Positions 40,779 to 48,841 of a stretch of DNA of 64,000 nucleotides are shown in pieces. Location of the stretch: the NCBI GenBank assembly GCA_035943995.1, contig DASZBS010000024.1, positions 6,244 to 70,243 on the forward strand, in the 5' to 3' direction. A model generated the notes under the pieces. It saw only the letters and a program-made list of their open reading frames with translations. It ran no database searches and was not told the origin of the DNA. The stretch's first letter is position 1, and each line of letters starts with the position of its first letter. The position numbers and the translations under genes are program-made. The DNA comes from Vulcanimicrobium sp035943995. GTDB taxonomy: Bacteria > Vulcanimicrobiota > Vulcanimicrobiia > Vulcanimicrobiales > Vulcanimicrobiaceae.

Positions 40779-41530
40779 TAGTGCGTCCCTCCGCCCAAGT
40801 ACGCGGTGACGACGCGCTGGTCGTTGCGCACCTCGTCGTAGGTGCCTTCGACGAGTACTTTGCCGCGCTGCATCACGGTGACGCGGTCGCACAGGTCCGC
40901 GACGACGCGCAGGTTGTGTTCGACGAGCACGATCGTGCGGCCGGGTGCGATCTTCTTGACGAGCTCCACGGTACGGTCGATGTCTTCGACGCCCATCCCC
41001 GCGGTGGGCTCGTCGAGCAGCAGCACCTTGGGATCCTGCGACAGCGCGATCGCGAGCTCCAGCGAACGCTTCTTGCCGTACGGCAGGTTCGCGGCGACGG
41101 CGGCGCGCTCGTCGTCGAGCCCAACTTGATCGAGTGCGGCGCGCGCGGGATCGTCGAGCACCGCGGTGACGGCGGGCGATGCGAGGAGCCGGCGCGACAG
41201 CGGCGTGCGCGCCTGCAGCGCGATCTTCACGTTGTCGAGCACGCTCAAGTGCGGGAAGATGCTGTTGATCTGGAAGCTGCGGACCATGCCCATCCGCGCG
41301 ATCGCGGCGGGATCGAGGTGCGCGATCTCGACGCCGGCGAACCGCACGCTGCCGCGCGTGGCGGGCGCGAAGCCGGACAGCACGTTGAAGAAGGTCGTCT
41401 TGCCGGCGCCGTTGGGCCCGATGATCGCGTGGACGGTGCCTTCCGCGACGTCGAGCGACACGCCGTCGAGCGCGGTGAACCCCGCGTAGACTTTGACGAC
41501 GTCGCGCGTCGAGAGGATCGGCTCGGTCAC
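40778..41530 (-). CDS. livG: Branched-chain-type ABC transporter ATPase LivG
   Basis: 250 aa. Walker A GPNGAGKTTFFNVLSG, Walker B KVLLLDEPTAGMG and H-loop LVEHNLRVVADLC are complete. The usual LSGGQ signature reads NLPYGKKRSLELAIALS, the LivG variant (LPYGxQRxLEIARAL). First gene of the minus-strand half-cassette livG-livF-SDR, divergent from the iron alcohol dehydrogenase with 20 bp between starts. Confidence 0.95.
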   Translation of the reverse strand: MTEPILSTRDVVKVYAGFTALDGVSLDVAEGTVHAIIGPNGAGKTTFFNVLSGFAPATRGSVRFAGVEIAHLDPAAIARMGMVRSFQINSIFPHLSVLDNVKIALQARTPLSRRLLASPAVTAVLDDPARAALDQVGLDDERAAVAANLPYGKKRSLELAIALSQDPKVLLLDEPTAGMGVEDIDRTVELVKKIAPGRTIVLVEHNLRVVADLCDRVTVMQRGKVLVEGTYDEVRNDQRVVTAYLGGGTH

Positions 41531-41550
41531 GAGCGGGACTTCTGCCCATC

Positions 41551-42840
41551 ATGCAGCCGGCCCCGCACGATCACGAGACCGTCCTCGAAGTCGAGGCACC
41601 CCGCGTCAAGTTCGGCCGCGGCGCCATCGACGAGGTGGGCCCGGAGGCCGCCGCGTTCGGCCTGCACCGCGTCGCGCTGTTCACCGATGCCCGGCTCGCG
41701 GCCGGCCCGTTCGTCGAGCGCGCGCGCGCGTCGCTGCGCGCCGCGGGGGTCGACTTCGCCGAGTTCGCGGCGGTACGGATCGAGCCCACCGACGGCTCGT
41801 TCCAAGCGGCGGCGGCGTTCGCGACCGACGCGCACGTCGACGGCTACGTCTCCGTCGGCGGCGGCTCGGTGATCGACACCGCGAAGGCGGCGAACCTCTA
41901 CGCGACGTACCCCGCGCCGTTCGAGCGCTACGTGAACGCGCCGCTGGGCGAAGGTGCGGCGGTGCCGGGGCCGCTGAAGCCGCACATCGCATGCCCCACG
42001 ACGTCCGGCACCGGCAGCGAGTGCACCGGGATCACGATCTTCGACTTCGAGGCGCACGACGTCAAGACGGGGATCGCGTCGCGCCGCTTGCGCCCGACGC
42101 TAGGCATCGTCGACCCGGACGCGACGCGCACGCTGCCGGCGATGGTCGTCGCCTCGAGCGGATTCGACGTGCTCGCGCACGCGCTCGAATCGTTCACCGC
42201 CAAACCGTACACGCAGCGGATGAAGCCCGCGACGCCGCTCGCGCGCCCGCTCTCGCAAGGCGCGAACCCGTACAGCGATCTGGCGTGCGTGGAAGCGCTG
42301 CGGCTGCTCGGGCAGTTTCTCGAGCGCGCGGTGCACGACGCGCACGACGACGAGGCGCGCGAGGGCGTGATGTACGCGGCGACGCTCGCGGGGATCGGCT
42401 TCGGCAACGCGGGCGTGCACGTCCCGCACGGGATGGCGTACGCCGTCGCGGGTCTCGTGCGCGACTTCTTCCCGCGCGACTACGACGCCGACCACGCGAT
42501 GGTGCCGCACGGCATGTCGGTGATCGTCAGCGCGCCCGCGGTCGCGAAGTTCACCGCGAGCACCGCGCCCGAGAAGCACCGCCGCGTCGCGACGCTGCTG
42601 GGTGCGCAGAGCGAGCTCTACGACGACGAGGTGGGCGACGCGCTCGCGGCCGCGCTGGCGCGGCTCATGCGCGCGACCGCGATGCCCAACGGCCTGCGCG
42701 CGCTGGGCTACACCGGCGCCGACGTGCCGGCGCTGGTCGCGGGCGCGTTCGCGCAGCAGCGGCTGCTCGGCAACGCACCGCGCGCGGTGGGTGAAGAAGA
42801 GCTGACCGGGTTGTTCGAGGGCGCGATGAGCGTGTGGTGA
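41551..42840 (+). CDS. Iron-containing alcohol dehydrogenase, hydroxyacid-oxoacid transhydrogenase-like
   Basis: 429 aa. NAD-binding motif SVGGGSVIDTAKAANL, TTSGTGSECTGITIFD, and metal-binding residues in FDVLAHALESFTA, HVPHGMAYA and YDADHAMVPHGMSVIV. The last phrase and the length fit the ADHFE1/HOT branch, which moves hydride between gamma-hydroxybutyrate and 2-oxoglutarate, better than butanol dehydrogenases. The reaction remains unproven. It stands between livG (divergent) and a convergent operon whose last gene ends 7 bp away. Confidence 0.88.
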   Translation: MQPAPHDHETVLEVEAPRVKFGRGAIDEVGPEAAAFGLHRVALFTDARLAAGPFVERARASLRAAGVDFAEFAAVRIEPTDGSFQAAAAFATDAHVDGYVSVGGGSVIDTAKAANLYATYPAPFERYVNAPLGEGAAVPGPLKPHIACPTTSGTGSECTGITIFDFEAHDVKTGIASRRLRPTLGIVDPDATRTLPAMVVASSGFDVLAHALESFTAKPYTQRMKPATPLARPLSQGANPYSDLACVEALRLLGQFLERAVHDAHDDEAREGVMYAATLAGIGFGNAGVHVPHGMAYAVAGLVRDFFPRDYDADHAMVPHGMSVIVSAPAVAKFTASTAPEKHRRVATLLGAQSELYDDEVGDALAAALARLMRATAMPNGLRALGYTGADVPALVAGAFAQQRLLGNAPRAVGEEELTGLFEGAMSVW

Positions 42841-42846
42841 TCGACG

Positions 42847-43737
42847 CTACGCGACGGTGACCCTTTCCGGCGTGTCGCGCATCGTCTTGACGAAGCCGTA
42901 GAGCTGTTCGGCGTCGATCCCGTGCAGCATCAGGCGGAAGCCCGACTCGATGGTCGAGAACGGCACGACCGGGTGGCGGTTGTTGACCAGCCCGATCGGT
43001 GCCTCCAGCGAGAACATGCGCGCGACGTAGATCGCGATCGTCTCGTCGAGCTGCAGCGAGTGGCTGGCGCGGTTGAAGTCGTCGTGCGTGAGCCAGAGGC
43101 TGTAGAGCGGCGTGTACAGCTCGATCGCGCTCTGCAGGTCGATGAAGTTGTGCCAGCGCCGCGGCATCGGCGCGAGGTCGTGGTCGAAGTCCTGGATCGC
43201 GCTGAAATCCATCGCGCGCAGCGGCCGCGGCGGGATCGTGCGGCCCTGCGCGTTGAGCTGCGCGTTGACCTGAATGATGAAGTTGTAGATGTTCAGATCG
43301 TGCTGGACGAACACGTTGTCGACGAGGTCGCCGATCGTGCGCGGGCGCAGCGGGAACCAGCGCATCTCCAGCCCGCCGATGTTGTCGGCGAGGAACCGTA
43401 GCATCTGCGTGCTGATGTTGAAGTGCCGCAGAATCAGATAGGTCGCTTCCGGGCACACGAAGTTCGTCATGCCCCAGGCGATCGACCGGTGCAGGAACTT
43501 CGGCGCCGCGAACCAGTCGGGGATGACGATGCGCACGAGCTGCGTCAGCGCGACGGCCACGCGCGCGAGCACGCGCACGACGGGCAGGAAGAAGCGCCGC
43601 GACCACGTCCGGTTGTTGCGCATCAGCGCTTCCTTGGCGACGGGGTCGAACAGCGTGCTGTGGTCGAGCGAGAGCGCCGTCCACGGGTCGGGGTTGGTGA
43701 AATCGTGCTTCGCGAGATCGTACGTGTTGGCGTTCAT
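42847..43737 (-). CDS. Uncharacterised protein of the ketosynthase/diiron operon
   Basis: 296 aa; ATG overlaps the stop of the upstream diiron gene. It opens MNANTYDLAKHDFTNPDPWT then ALSLDHSTLFDP and has one hydrophobic, possibly membrane-associated stretch (RFFLPVVRVLARVAVALTQL, then VRIVIPDWF). It continues with FVCPEATYLILRHFNISTQM and HDLNIYNFIIQVNAQ, and has many His, Asp and Asn residues. I do not recognise a characterised family; it may be the DUF6999 group, from memory only. The RHFN and HDLN motifs could be metal or substrate contacts. Last gene of a three-gene unit. Confidence 0.72.
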   Translation of the reverse strand: MNANTYDLAKHDFTNPDPWTALSLDHSTLFDPVAKEALMRNNRTWSRRFFLPVVRVLARVAVALTQLVRIVIPDWFAAPKFLHRSIAWGMTNFVCPEATYLILRHFNISTQMLRFLADNIGGLEMRWFPLRPRTIGDLVDNVFVQHDLNIYNFIIQVNAQLNAQGRTIPPRPLRAMDFSAIQDFDHDLAPMPRRWHNFIDLQSAIELYTPLYSLWLTHDDFNRASHSLQLDETIAIYVARMFSLEAPIGLVNNRHPVVPFSTIESGFRLMLHGIDAEQLYGFVKTMRDTPERVTVA

Positions 43738-44420
43738 GCCGGCGTCATCTCTTCGAGCTGCAAGCGGTACAGGCGCGCGACGACGGCGCTCGTCTTCACG
43801 ATCCGGTCGGCCATCCCGGGCAGCTCGAGGATGCCGGAGCCGAGCGTCGCCTCGAACTCCGCGAGGTGGTCCGCATCGTGCTCGCCGTGGTACAGCAGAA
43901 AGCTCACCTGCCGGTCCTCGAGGCCGAGCTGGTCGCGGATGAGGCGGCCCCATGCCGAAGCCTTCTTGCTGCCGACGCCTTCGATCACGAACATCGCGCC
44001 GAGCAGGTCGAACGGGTTGGGCTCGCTCGCGCGCTGGAACATGAAGCCGTGCAGCGCTTCGGTGCCGACGTTCTTTTCGTAGGCCCGGATCTGCGCGCGG
44101 TCGCCGCCGACCGACACGAAGTCCGCCTCTAGCATCGCGTAGTCGCGGTGCTCCGTCACCGCATGCTTCAGAAAGGCCGAGCGCTGCTCGGCGAACTCGT
44201 TGGTGATGCTCGACGACGCGCGCGCGATCCAGCGCGAGCCCTCGATCACCTGCTGGCGGTGGTTGAGCAGCAGCATGCGGTAGTCGTCGAGCCGGAACCG
44301 CCCACGCCGTAGCTTGTCGATGAGCGGCACCGTCTCGAGCGCGGACTCGAAGTCGGCCCACACCATCAGCAGCCGGCGCATGACCGACTGCGTTTCCGAC
44401 GTCGTCACCGCGCCGTTCAT
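43734..44420 (-). CDS. Haem-oxygenase-like diiron oxidase/oxygenase (HDO-type)
   Basis: 228 aa, all-helical, with overlapping stop/start on both sides (ATGA). Candidate iron ligands in the right order are Glu60 (HRQQVIEGSRW), Glu90/His91 (TEHRDYAML), Glu147 (FVIEGVGSKKAS) and His181/Asp182/His185 (HGEHDADHLAEFE). This resembles the HDO superfamily ('iron-containing redox enzyme'), whose known members make terminal alkenes from fatty acids (UndA), cleave chlorolysine (BesC) or N-oxygenate (SznF). Which reaction runs here is unknown. Being between a ketosynthase-like gene and an unknown gene suggests an acyl-chain substrate. Confidence 0.8.
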   Translation of the reverse strand: MNGAVTTSETQSVMRRLLMVWADFESALETVPLIDKLRRGRFRLDDYRMLLLNHRQQVIEGSRWIARASSSITNEFAEQRSAFLKHAVTEHRDYAMLEADFVSVGGDRAQIRAYEKNVGTEALHGFMFQRASEPNPFDLLGAMFVIEGVGSKKASAWGRLIRDQLGLEDRQVSFLLYHGEHDADHLAEFEATLGSGILELPGMADRIVKTSAVVARLYRLQLEEMTPA

Positions 44421-45544
44421 ACGACCTCCAGCAGCATCAACCCGTTGAGCGCGCGCCCGCTCTCCGGGACGTTGCACAAGATTTTCTGGCCTTTTTCGAG
44501 CGTGCGCACGCGCGTGAGCTCCTCGAGCAGCACGAAGATCGACGCGGCGCCGACGTTGCCGCGCGTGGTCAAGTTGCTGAACCACTTCTCTTGCGGGATC
44601 AGCGCGCCGGCCGCCGCAAGCAGCTTGACCGTCTCGTCGCGCAGCGACTGCGAGGAGTAGTGGCAGCACACGTGGTCGATCTCGTCGATCACGATGCGCT
44701 CGCGCTCCACCAGCTCGACGAAGTGCGACACCCACACCGGGATCATCGAGCGCATGCGCGCGATGTCTTGGGTGAGCATCAGCGCGCCGCCGCGCACGGC
44801 TTCGATGGGATCGCCGTAGTCGCCCCAGAACCGCAAGCCGTCGCCGTTCTTCGCCCCACCGGCGATCATGCTGGGCTGGAAGCGGTCGGCGAACGAGCGG
44901 ATGTCGATCCAGTGGATCTTCAGCGAGCGGTGCCGCGCGTTCGGCGCCGGCTCGAGCACGACGGCACCGGCGCCGTCGGACAGCGTGAAACGCAGAAACT
45001 CCGCGTCGAACGGCGCTTCGGTCGCCGCGCCGTTGCCGTTGCCGACGTGCTCGTAGAAGCCCGGCCGGAAATAACGGCTCGCGAACTCGCTGCCCGACAC
45101 GGCGGCGGCGCGGTGCTCGCCGATGCGAACCTGCGCGTACGCCGACTTGAGCGCCATGAGCGAGCTGGTGCACACGCTCTGGAAGCTCGCGATCTCGATC
45201 GGCCCCAGCTTTAGCTCGGCGTGCACGTGGGACGCGAGCCCCGGCAGCAGCACGTCGCCGAGCGTCGTGGCCGTGGCGAGGTACGTGATGTCGCGCAGCG
45301 TGAGCTCCGAGGACTCAACGGCCGCGACGACCGCGGCGGCAGCCATGCTCGCGTTCGAGTGCTGCGCCACGCCCGCCGTATCGAGCGCGTAGTGCCGCGA
45401 CGTGATCTTGTTGTTGCGCAGCACCAGCGGCCGGTAGCGCGACGGTTTCCCGCCGATCCGGCCCAGGTGGCTCTCCATCTCGTCGTTTCCGACGGGCGGG
45501 CCGGGGAAAAACGCACCGAACCCGTTCATGTAAACGTCGAGCAT
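44417..45544 (-). CDS. Ketoacyl-ACP synthase III-like thiolase-fold enzyme
   Basis: 375 aa. The Cys-His-Asn triad of FabH-like enzymes is present: Cys125 in SFQSVCTSSLMALKSA, His295 in HVCCHYSSQSLRD and Asn330 in TRGNVGAASIFVLLEEL, plus SDGAGAVVLEP at 189-199. It differs from housekeeping FabH in its N-terminus (MNGFGAFFPGPPVGNDEMES) and in a long insert near 205-250. It most resembles specialised KASIII or OleA-like condensing enzymes, which join acyl thioesters or transfer acyl groups. First gene of the operon with the diiron protein, divergent from dtd. Confidence 0.87.
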   Translation of the reverse strand: MLDVYMNGFGAFFPGPPVGNDEMESHLGRIGGKPSRYRPLVLRNNKITSRHYALDTAGVAQHSNASMAAAAVVAAVESSELTLRDITYLATATTLGDVLLPGLASHVHAELKLGPIEIASFQSVCTSSLMALKSAYAQVRIGEHRAAAVSGSEFASRYFRPGFYEHVGNGNGAATEAPFDAEFLRFTLSDGAGAVVLEPAPNARHRSLKIHWIDIRSFADRFQPSMIAGGAKNGDGLRFWGDYGDPIEAVRGGALMLTQDIARMRSMIPVWVSHFVELVERERIVIDEIDHVCCHYSSQSLRDETVKLLAAAGALIPQEKWFSNLTTRGNVGAASIFVLLEELTRVRTLEKGQKILCNVPESGRALNGLMLLEVV

Positions 45545-45606
45545 GCCCGGCGGGGATTAGACGGCTGCGGTGGACGGCCTTGGAGCTTTTACACAATGGT
45601 TACGCA

Positions 45607-46056
45607 ATGCGCGCCGTGATCCAGCGGGTCACCCGCGCCTCGGTCACCGTCGACGGCCGGATCGCGGGCGCGATCGAAGGCGGTTTTCTGGCGCTCGTCG
45701 GCGTGTCGGTGGACGACATCGACGCGGACGCGGACTCGCTGGCGCACAAGATCGCGGGCTTGCGCGTGTTCGACGACGCCGCCGGTGCGATGAACCTCGC
45801 GCTATCCGACGTCGGCGGCGCGGTGCTGCTCGTCTCGCAGTTCACGCTGCTCGGCGACGTGCGCAAAGGCCGCCGCCCGTCGTTCATCGCCGCCGCGCGC
45901 GGCGAGCTCGCCGAGCGCCTCTACGAACGCGTCGCGGCAAAACTGCGCGAAACCGGTCTGCACGTCGAAACGGGCACCTTCGGCGCCGACATGGCGGTCG
46001 AGCTCGTCAACGACGGCCCCGTGACGATCCTCCTGGACACGAAGCGCGCGTTTTGA
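45607..46056 (+). CDS. dtd: D-aminoacyl-tRNA deacylase
   Basis: 149 aa from the ATG at 45607 (a frame from 45580 is also open). It hydrolyses D-Tyr-tRNA and other D-aminoacyl- or glycyl-tRNA mistakes. The signature catalytic segment is LLVSQFTLLGD (SQFTL) and the second conserved motif, which holds the gatekeeper Gly-Pro, is LVNDGPVTILLD. The opening MRAVIQRVTRASVTVDG is nearly invariant in the family. It ends 8 bp before a decayed HicB-like gene. Confidence 0.97.
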   Translation: MRAVIQRVTRASVTVDGRIAGAIEGGFLALVGVSVDDIDADADSLAHKIAGLRVFDDAAGAMNLALSDVGGAVLLVSQFTLLGDVRKGRRPSFIAAARGELAERLYERVAAKLRETGLHVETGTFGADMAVELVNDGPVTILLDTKRAF

Positions 46057-46064
46057 GAAATGCG

Positions 46065-46327
46065 ATGAACGCAATTTCTAGAAATCGTACCGTTCCGTCC
46101 GCGCGCGAAAGCGCGTATTCGCTCGTGCTGGAACCGTCGGCTGACGGTGACGGTAACGGTGTGTGGACGGCCGAGGTGCCGGCGTTCGGTATCGTCCCGA
46201 AGGTAGTGGGGTGGAGGGTGCGCGGAAAGCCGCGTTGGCCGCCATTCGCGGCTACATCGAGGTCGCGAGCCGGCTCGGCAAGCCGATACCCGACGGCGAT
46301 CTCATCGACGTGACCGGCGGCGGCTGA
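46065..46327 (+). pseudogene. HicB-like antitoxin gene with a frameshift
   Basis: From the ATG at 46065 the frame reads SAYSLVLEPSADGDGNGVW then TAEVPAFGIV, the standard HicB-like start. Near 46197-46198 one base appears lost. The next frame continues EGSGVEGARKAALAAIRGYI, EVASRLGKPIPDGDLIDVTG and stops at 46325-46327. Restoring one base in GTCCCGAAG would give a whole protein of about 87 aa. No HicA toxin is adjacent. Could be a real mutation or a sequencing error. Confidence 0.75.
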
Positions 46328-46404
46328 TCAGCAAGCGGGCGCTCTGAGGGCTTAGGACCGCGCCCGCGCGGGGACAGCCATCGCAATCCGTGTGCCGGTC
46401 CGAG

Positions 46405-46433
46405 CCGTTACCGGCTAAACCGTATACCGTTAC
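46405..46433. promoter_or_regulatory. Direct repeats upstream of the Ni/Co permease operon
   Basis: CCGTTAC occurs at 46405-46411 and again at 46427-46433, 22 bp apart (about two helical turns), with CCGTATAC just before the second copy. They sit 16 bp upstream of the first gene's ATG at 46449. Position suggests a regulator site, possibly metal-responsive; no consensus is recognised. Confidence 0.35.
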
Positions 46434-46448
46434 GGAGCGAGGGAGCTC

Positions 46449-48032
46449 ATGCGACGTCTCGTCCGGGTAGCCGGAATGGTGGCTGCGGCGTTGTTGGCAA
46501 CGGCGACCGCCGCGGCAGCCCACCCGCTGGGGAACTTCACGGTCAACCATCTCTCGCGCATCACGAACGCGGGCGGTACTGTGACGGTCCGCTACGTGCT
46601 CGACATGGCGGAGATCCCGACGTTCGCGCTCGACCGCTCGCTCGACCCCCACGGCACGCCCACCCGTGCGGCGCTCGCGGCGTGGGCTGATTCGCACGCG
46701 AAAGAGATCGCGCCGCAGCTGCAGCTCGTCTCCGACGGGCGCAGCGTCGCGCTGGCGCCGGCCGAGTCGACTGTCCGTACGCGGCCGGGCGCGGGCGGAC
46801 TGCCGACACTGTATTTCACGGCGACCTATCACGCGGCCGTCGGTAGCGGCGCGCACCGCCTCACGTATCGCGACACGACCGAAGCGGGCCGCCTGGGCTG
46901 GAAAGACGTCGTCGTCGGCTCGCAGACGGAGCCGACCGGCGAGCTGACCGCGTACCCGAGCGCGCTGCTCGGTTCGCCGCGCACGCGCGTCGCGGTCGCG
47001 GCCGGCGTCGACGCCGCCGGGCGGATCACTGCGGACAACACGACGACCGTCTCCGACGACGTCGCGTCCGACGCAGCCGCCGCGACCCCGATCTCGCGCT
47101 CGAACGCGCTGTCCGACGTCCTCGCGAAGGGCGCCGGCGATCCGCTCGTCGTGTTCGGCGCGCTGCTCCTGGCGATCGCGCTCGGCGCGCTGCACGCGCT
47201 CGAGCCCGGTCACGGCAAGACGCTGCTGGCCGTTTCGCTGGTCGGCGCGCGCGCGACGCCGCGCCAAGCCGTCATCCTGGCGACCGCGCTCACGGTGGCA
47301 CACACGGCGGGCGTGCTCGCGCTCGGCGTCGTCGTGCTCGCCGCGACGCGCTGGATCATCCCGGAGCAGATCTATCCGTGGATCACGCTCGCGTCCGGCG
47401 TGTTCGTCACGATCCTCGGCGCGCGGGCCGTCGCGCGTGAAGTTCGCGGACGGCTCCCGATGGCGCACGTGCACGCCCATGCCCACCCGCATGCATACCC
47501 GCACGAGCACGATCACGTCCACGTGGCCGGCGATCATCACCATGCGCACGACCATGCGCAGCTCGACGACGCCGCGCACGCCAAAGCGCACGCGATCGCG
47601 GGGACTGCTCCGCTGACGTTCCGCACCGCGGTCATCGCGGCGGCGAGCGGCAACGTCGCGCCATGCCCGGCCGCGCTCGTCGTGCTGCTCGCAGCGATCA
47701 GCCTGCACCAGATCGGCTACGGTCTGGCGCTGATCGTCGCGTTCAGCATCGGGCTCGCGCTGGTGCTGACCGTGCTCGGGATCGCGGTCGTGCGCAGCGC
47801 CGCGTGGCTCGTCGCGCGGCCGCAGTTCGACCGGGTCGCGCGCTTCGCGCCGCTCGTCACCGCGGCGGTCATCGCGGTCGTCGGCGCCGTCATGGTCGGT
47901 CAGGGCTTCGCGGCGCAAGGCGCCGGCGTCTCCGCGCTGCTGGTGACCGCGCTGGTGCTCGTCGCCGTCGCCGGGTACGCGTTCGCGTGGCATCAGCACC
48001 GCGTGCCGTCGGCGTCGGAGGCGCACGCGTGA
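46449..48032 (+). CDS. NicO/RcnA-type nickel/cobalt transporter with extracytoplasmic domain
   Basis: 527 aa. A signal peptide (RVAGMVAAALLATATAAAAH) is followed by an exported domain of about 190 residues (HPLGNFTVNHLSRI to the ADNTTT region). The NicO membrane domain then starts with LGALHALEPGHGKTLLAVSL (residues 246-265, key His and HGKT). A cytoplasmic or periplasmic loop at 340-381 has more than a dozen His, as in RcnA, and would bind metal. SGNVAPCPAALVVLLAAI is the second conserved segment. The direction of transport is uncertain; RcnA exports nickel and cobalt. First gene of a five-gene unit. Confidence 0.88.
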   Translation: MRRLVRVAGMVAAALLATATAAAAHPLGNFTVNHLSRITNAGGTVTVRYVLDMAEIPTFALDRSLDPHGTPTRAALAAWADSHAKEIAPQLQLVSDGRSVALAPAESTVRTRPGAGGLPTLYFTATYHAAVGSGAHRLTYRDTTEAGRLGWKDVVVGSQTEPTGELTAYPSALLGSPRTRVAVAAGVDAAGRITADNTTTVSDDVASDAAAATPISRSNALSDVLAKGAGDPLVVFGALLLAIALGALHALEPGHGKTLLAVSLVGARATPRQAVILATALTVAHTAGVLALGVVVLAATRWIIPEQIYPWITLASGVFVTILGARAVAREVRGRLPMAHVHAHAHPHAYPHEHDHVHVAGDHHHAHDHAQLDDAAHAKAHAIAGTAPLTFRTAVIAAASGNVAPCPAALVVLLAAISLHQIGYGLALIVAFSIGLALVLTVLGIAVVRSAAWLVARPQFDRVARFAPLVTAAVIAVVGAVMVGQGFAAQGAGVSALLVTALVLVAVAGYAFAWHQHRVPSASEAHA

Positions 48033-48841
48033 TCGCGTCGAGCGCGTTCACCGTCTTCGTGCTCGGGATGCGCCACGGCGCCGATCCCGACCACCTCGCG
48101 GCCATCGACAACGTCACCCGCAACGCCTACGCCAAGACGCCGCTGCTCAGCCGCTTCGTCGGCACGCTCTTCGCCGGCGGGCACACGGTCATGGTGCTCG
48201 CGATCTCGGTGCTGATCGGGTTGCTCGGGACGCGCTTCGCGGCGCACGGGCAAACGATCGAACGGATCGGCACATGGGTGTCCATCGTCGTACTGCTGGC
48301 GCTCGCCGCGATGAACCTGCGCGCGCTGCGCGCCGGCTCGATGCGCGTCGCGGGCGCGAAGACGCGGCTCTTGCCGCGCCGCTTGCGCGAAGGTTCGAGC
48401 GCGCTGCTCGCGATCCCGATCGGGTTGCTGTTCGGCTTCGGGTTCGAGACGTCGAGCCAGCTCGCCGCGTACGTGCTCGTGTTCGGTGCCGACGCCGGCC
48501 TCGCCGGCGGCCTGCTGGTCGGTGCGATGTTCTCGGCCGGCATGATCTTCACCGATACGCTCGACTCCGTGCTCGTGCACCGTTTGATCTCGTTCCGTTC
48601 CGACCGTCTGCCCGCGCTGATGCGCGTGTGGATCGCGTCGGTGACAATCCTCGCGATCGTCGTCGCCGTTTATCAGTTGGCGCAGGTCCTCGGATGGCAC
48701 TCGCCGGTGAGCGACCTCACCGTCAGCGCGGCGCTCGTCGCCGCACTGGTTCTCGTCTTCGCATACGTGTTCGCGCGTACGCGCCGCCCCGATCTCGCAG
48801 CTCCGCCCAGCGCGGCGGTCATCTCAGGAGAACCCCTATGA
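48029..48841 (+). CDS. HoxN/NixA-family nickel/cobalt permease
   Basis: 270 aa from a GTG overlapping the previous stop. The metal-selectivity signature RHGADPDHLAAIDNVTR is at residues 15-31 of helix 2 (NiCoT pattern RHAxDADH with a conservative change). FAGGHTVMVLAISV and FGFGFETSSQLAAYVLV are the other two family motifs. Around seven membrane segments. This family normally takes up Ni or Co, in contrast to the NicO protein before it. The stop overlaps the DUF4331 start (ATGA). Confidence 0.88.
   Translation: MIASSAFTVFVLGMRHGADPDHLAAIDNVTRNAYAKTPLLSRFVGTLFAGGHTVMVLAISVLIGLLGTRFAAHGQTIERIGTWVSIVVLLALAAMNLRALRAGSMRVAGAKTRLLPRRLREGSSALLAIPIGLLFGFGFETSSQLAAYVLVFGADAGLAGGLLVGAMFSAGMIFTDTLDSVLVHRLISFRSDRLPALMRVWIASVTILAIVVAVYQLAQVLGWHSPVSDLTVSAALVAALVLVFAYVFARTRRPDLAAPPSAAVISGEPL

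Noticed and set aside
46302..48026. Minus-strand frame of 574 codons opposite the NicO gene
   Set aside because: Shadow of a gene with signal peptide, NicO motifs and His-rich loop on the other strand.
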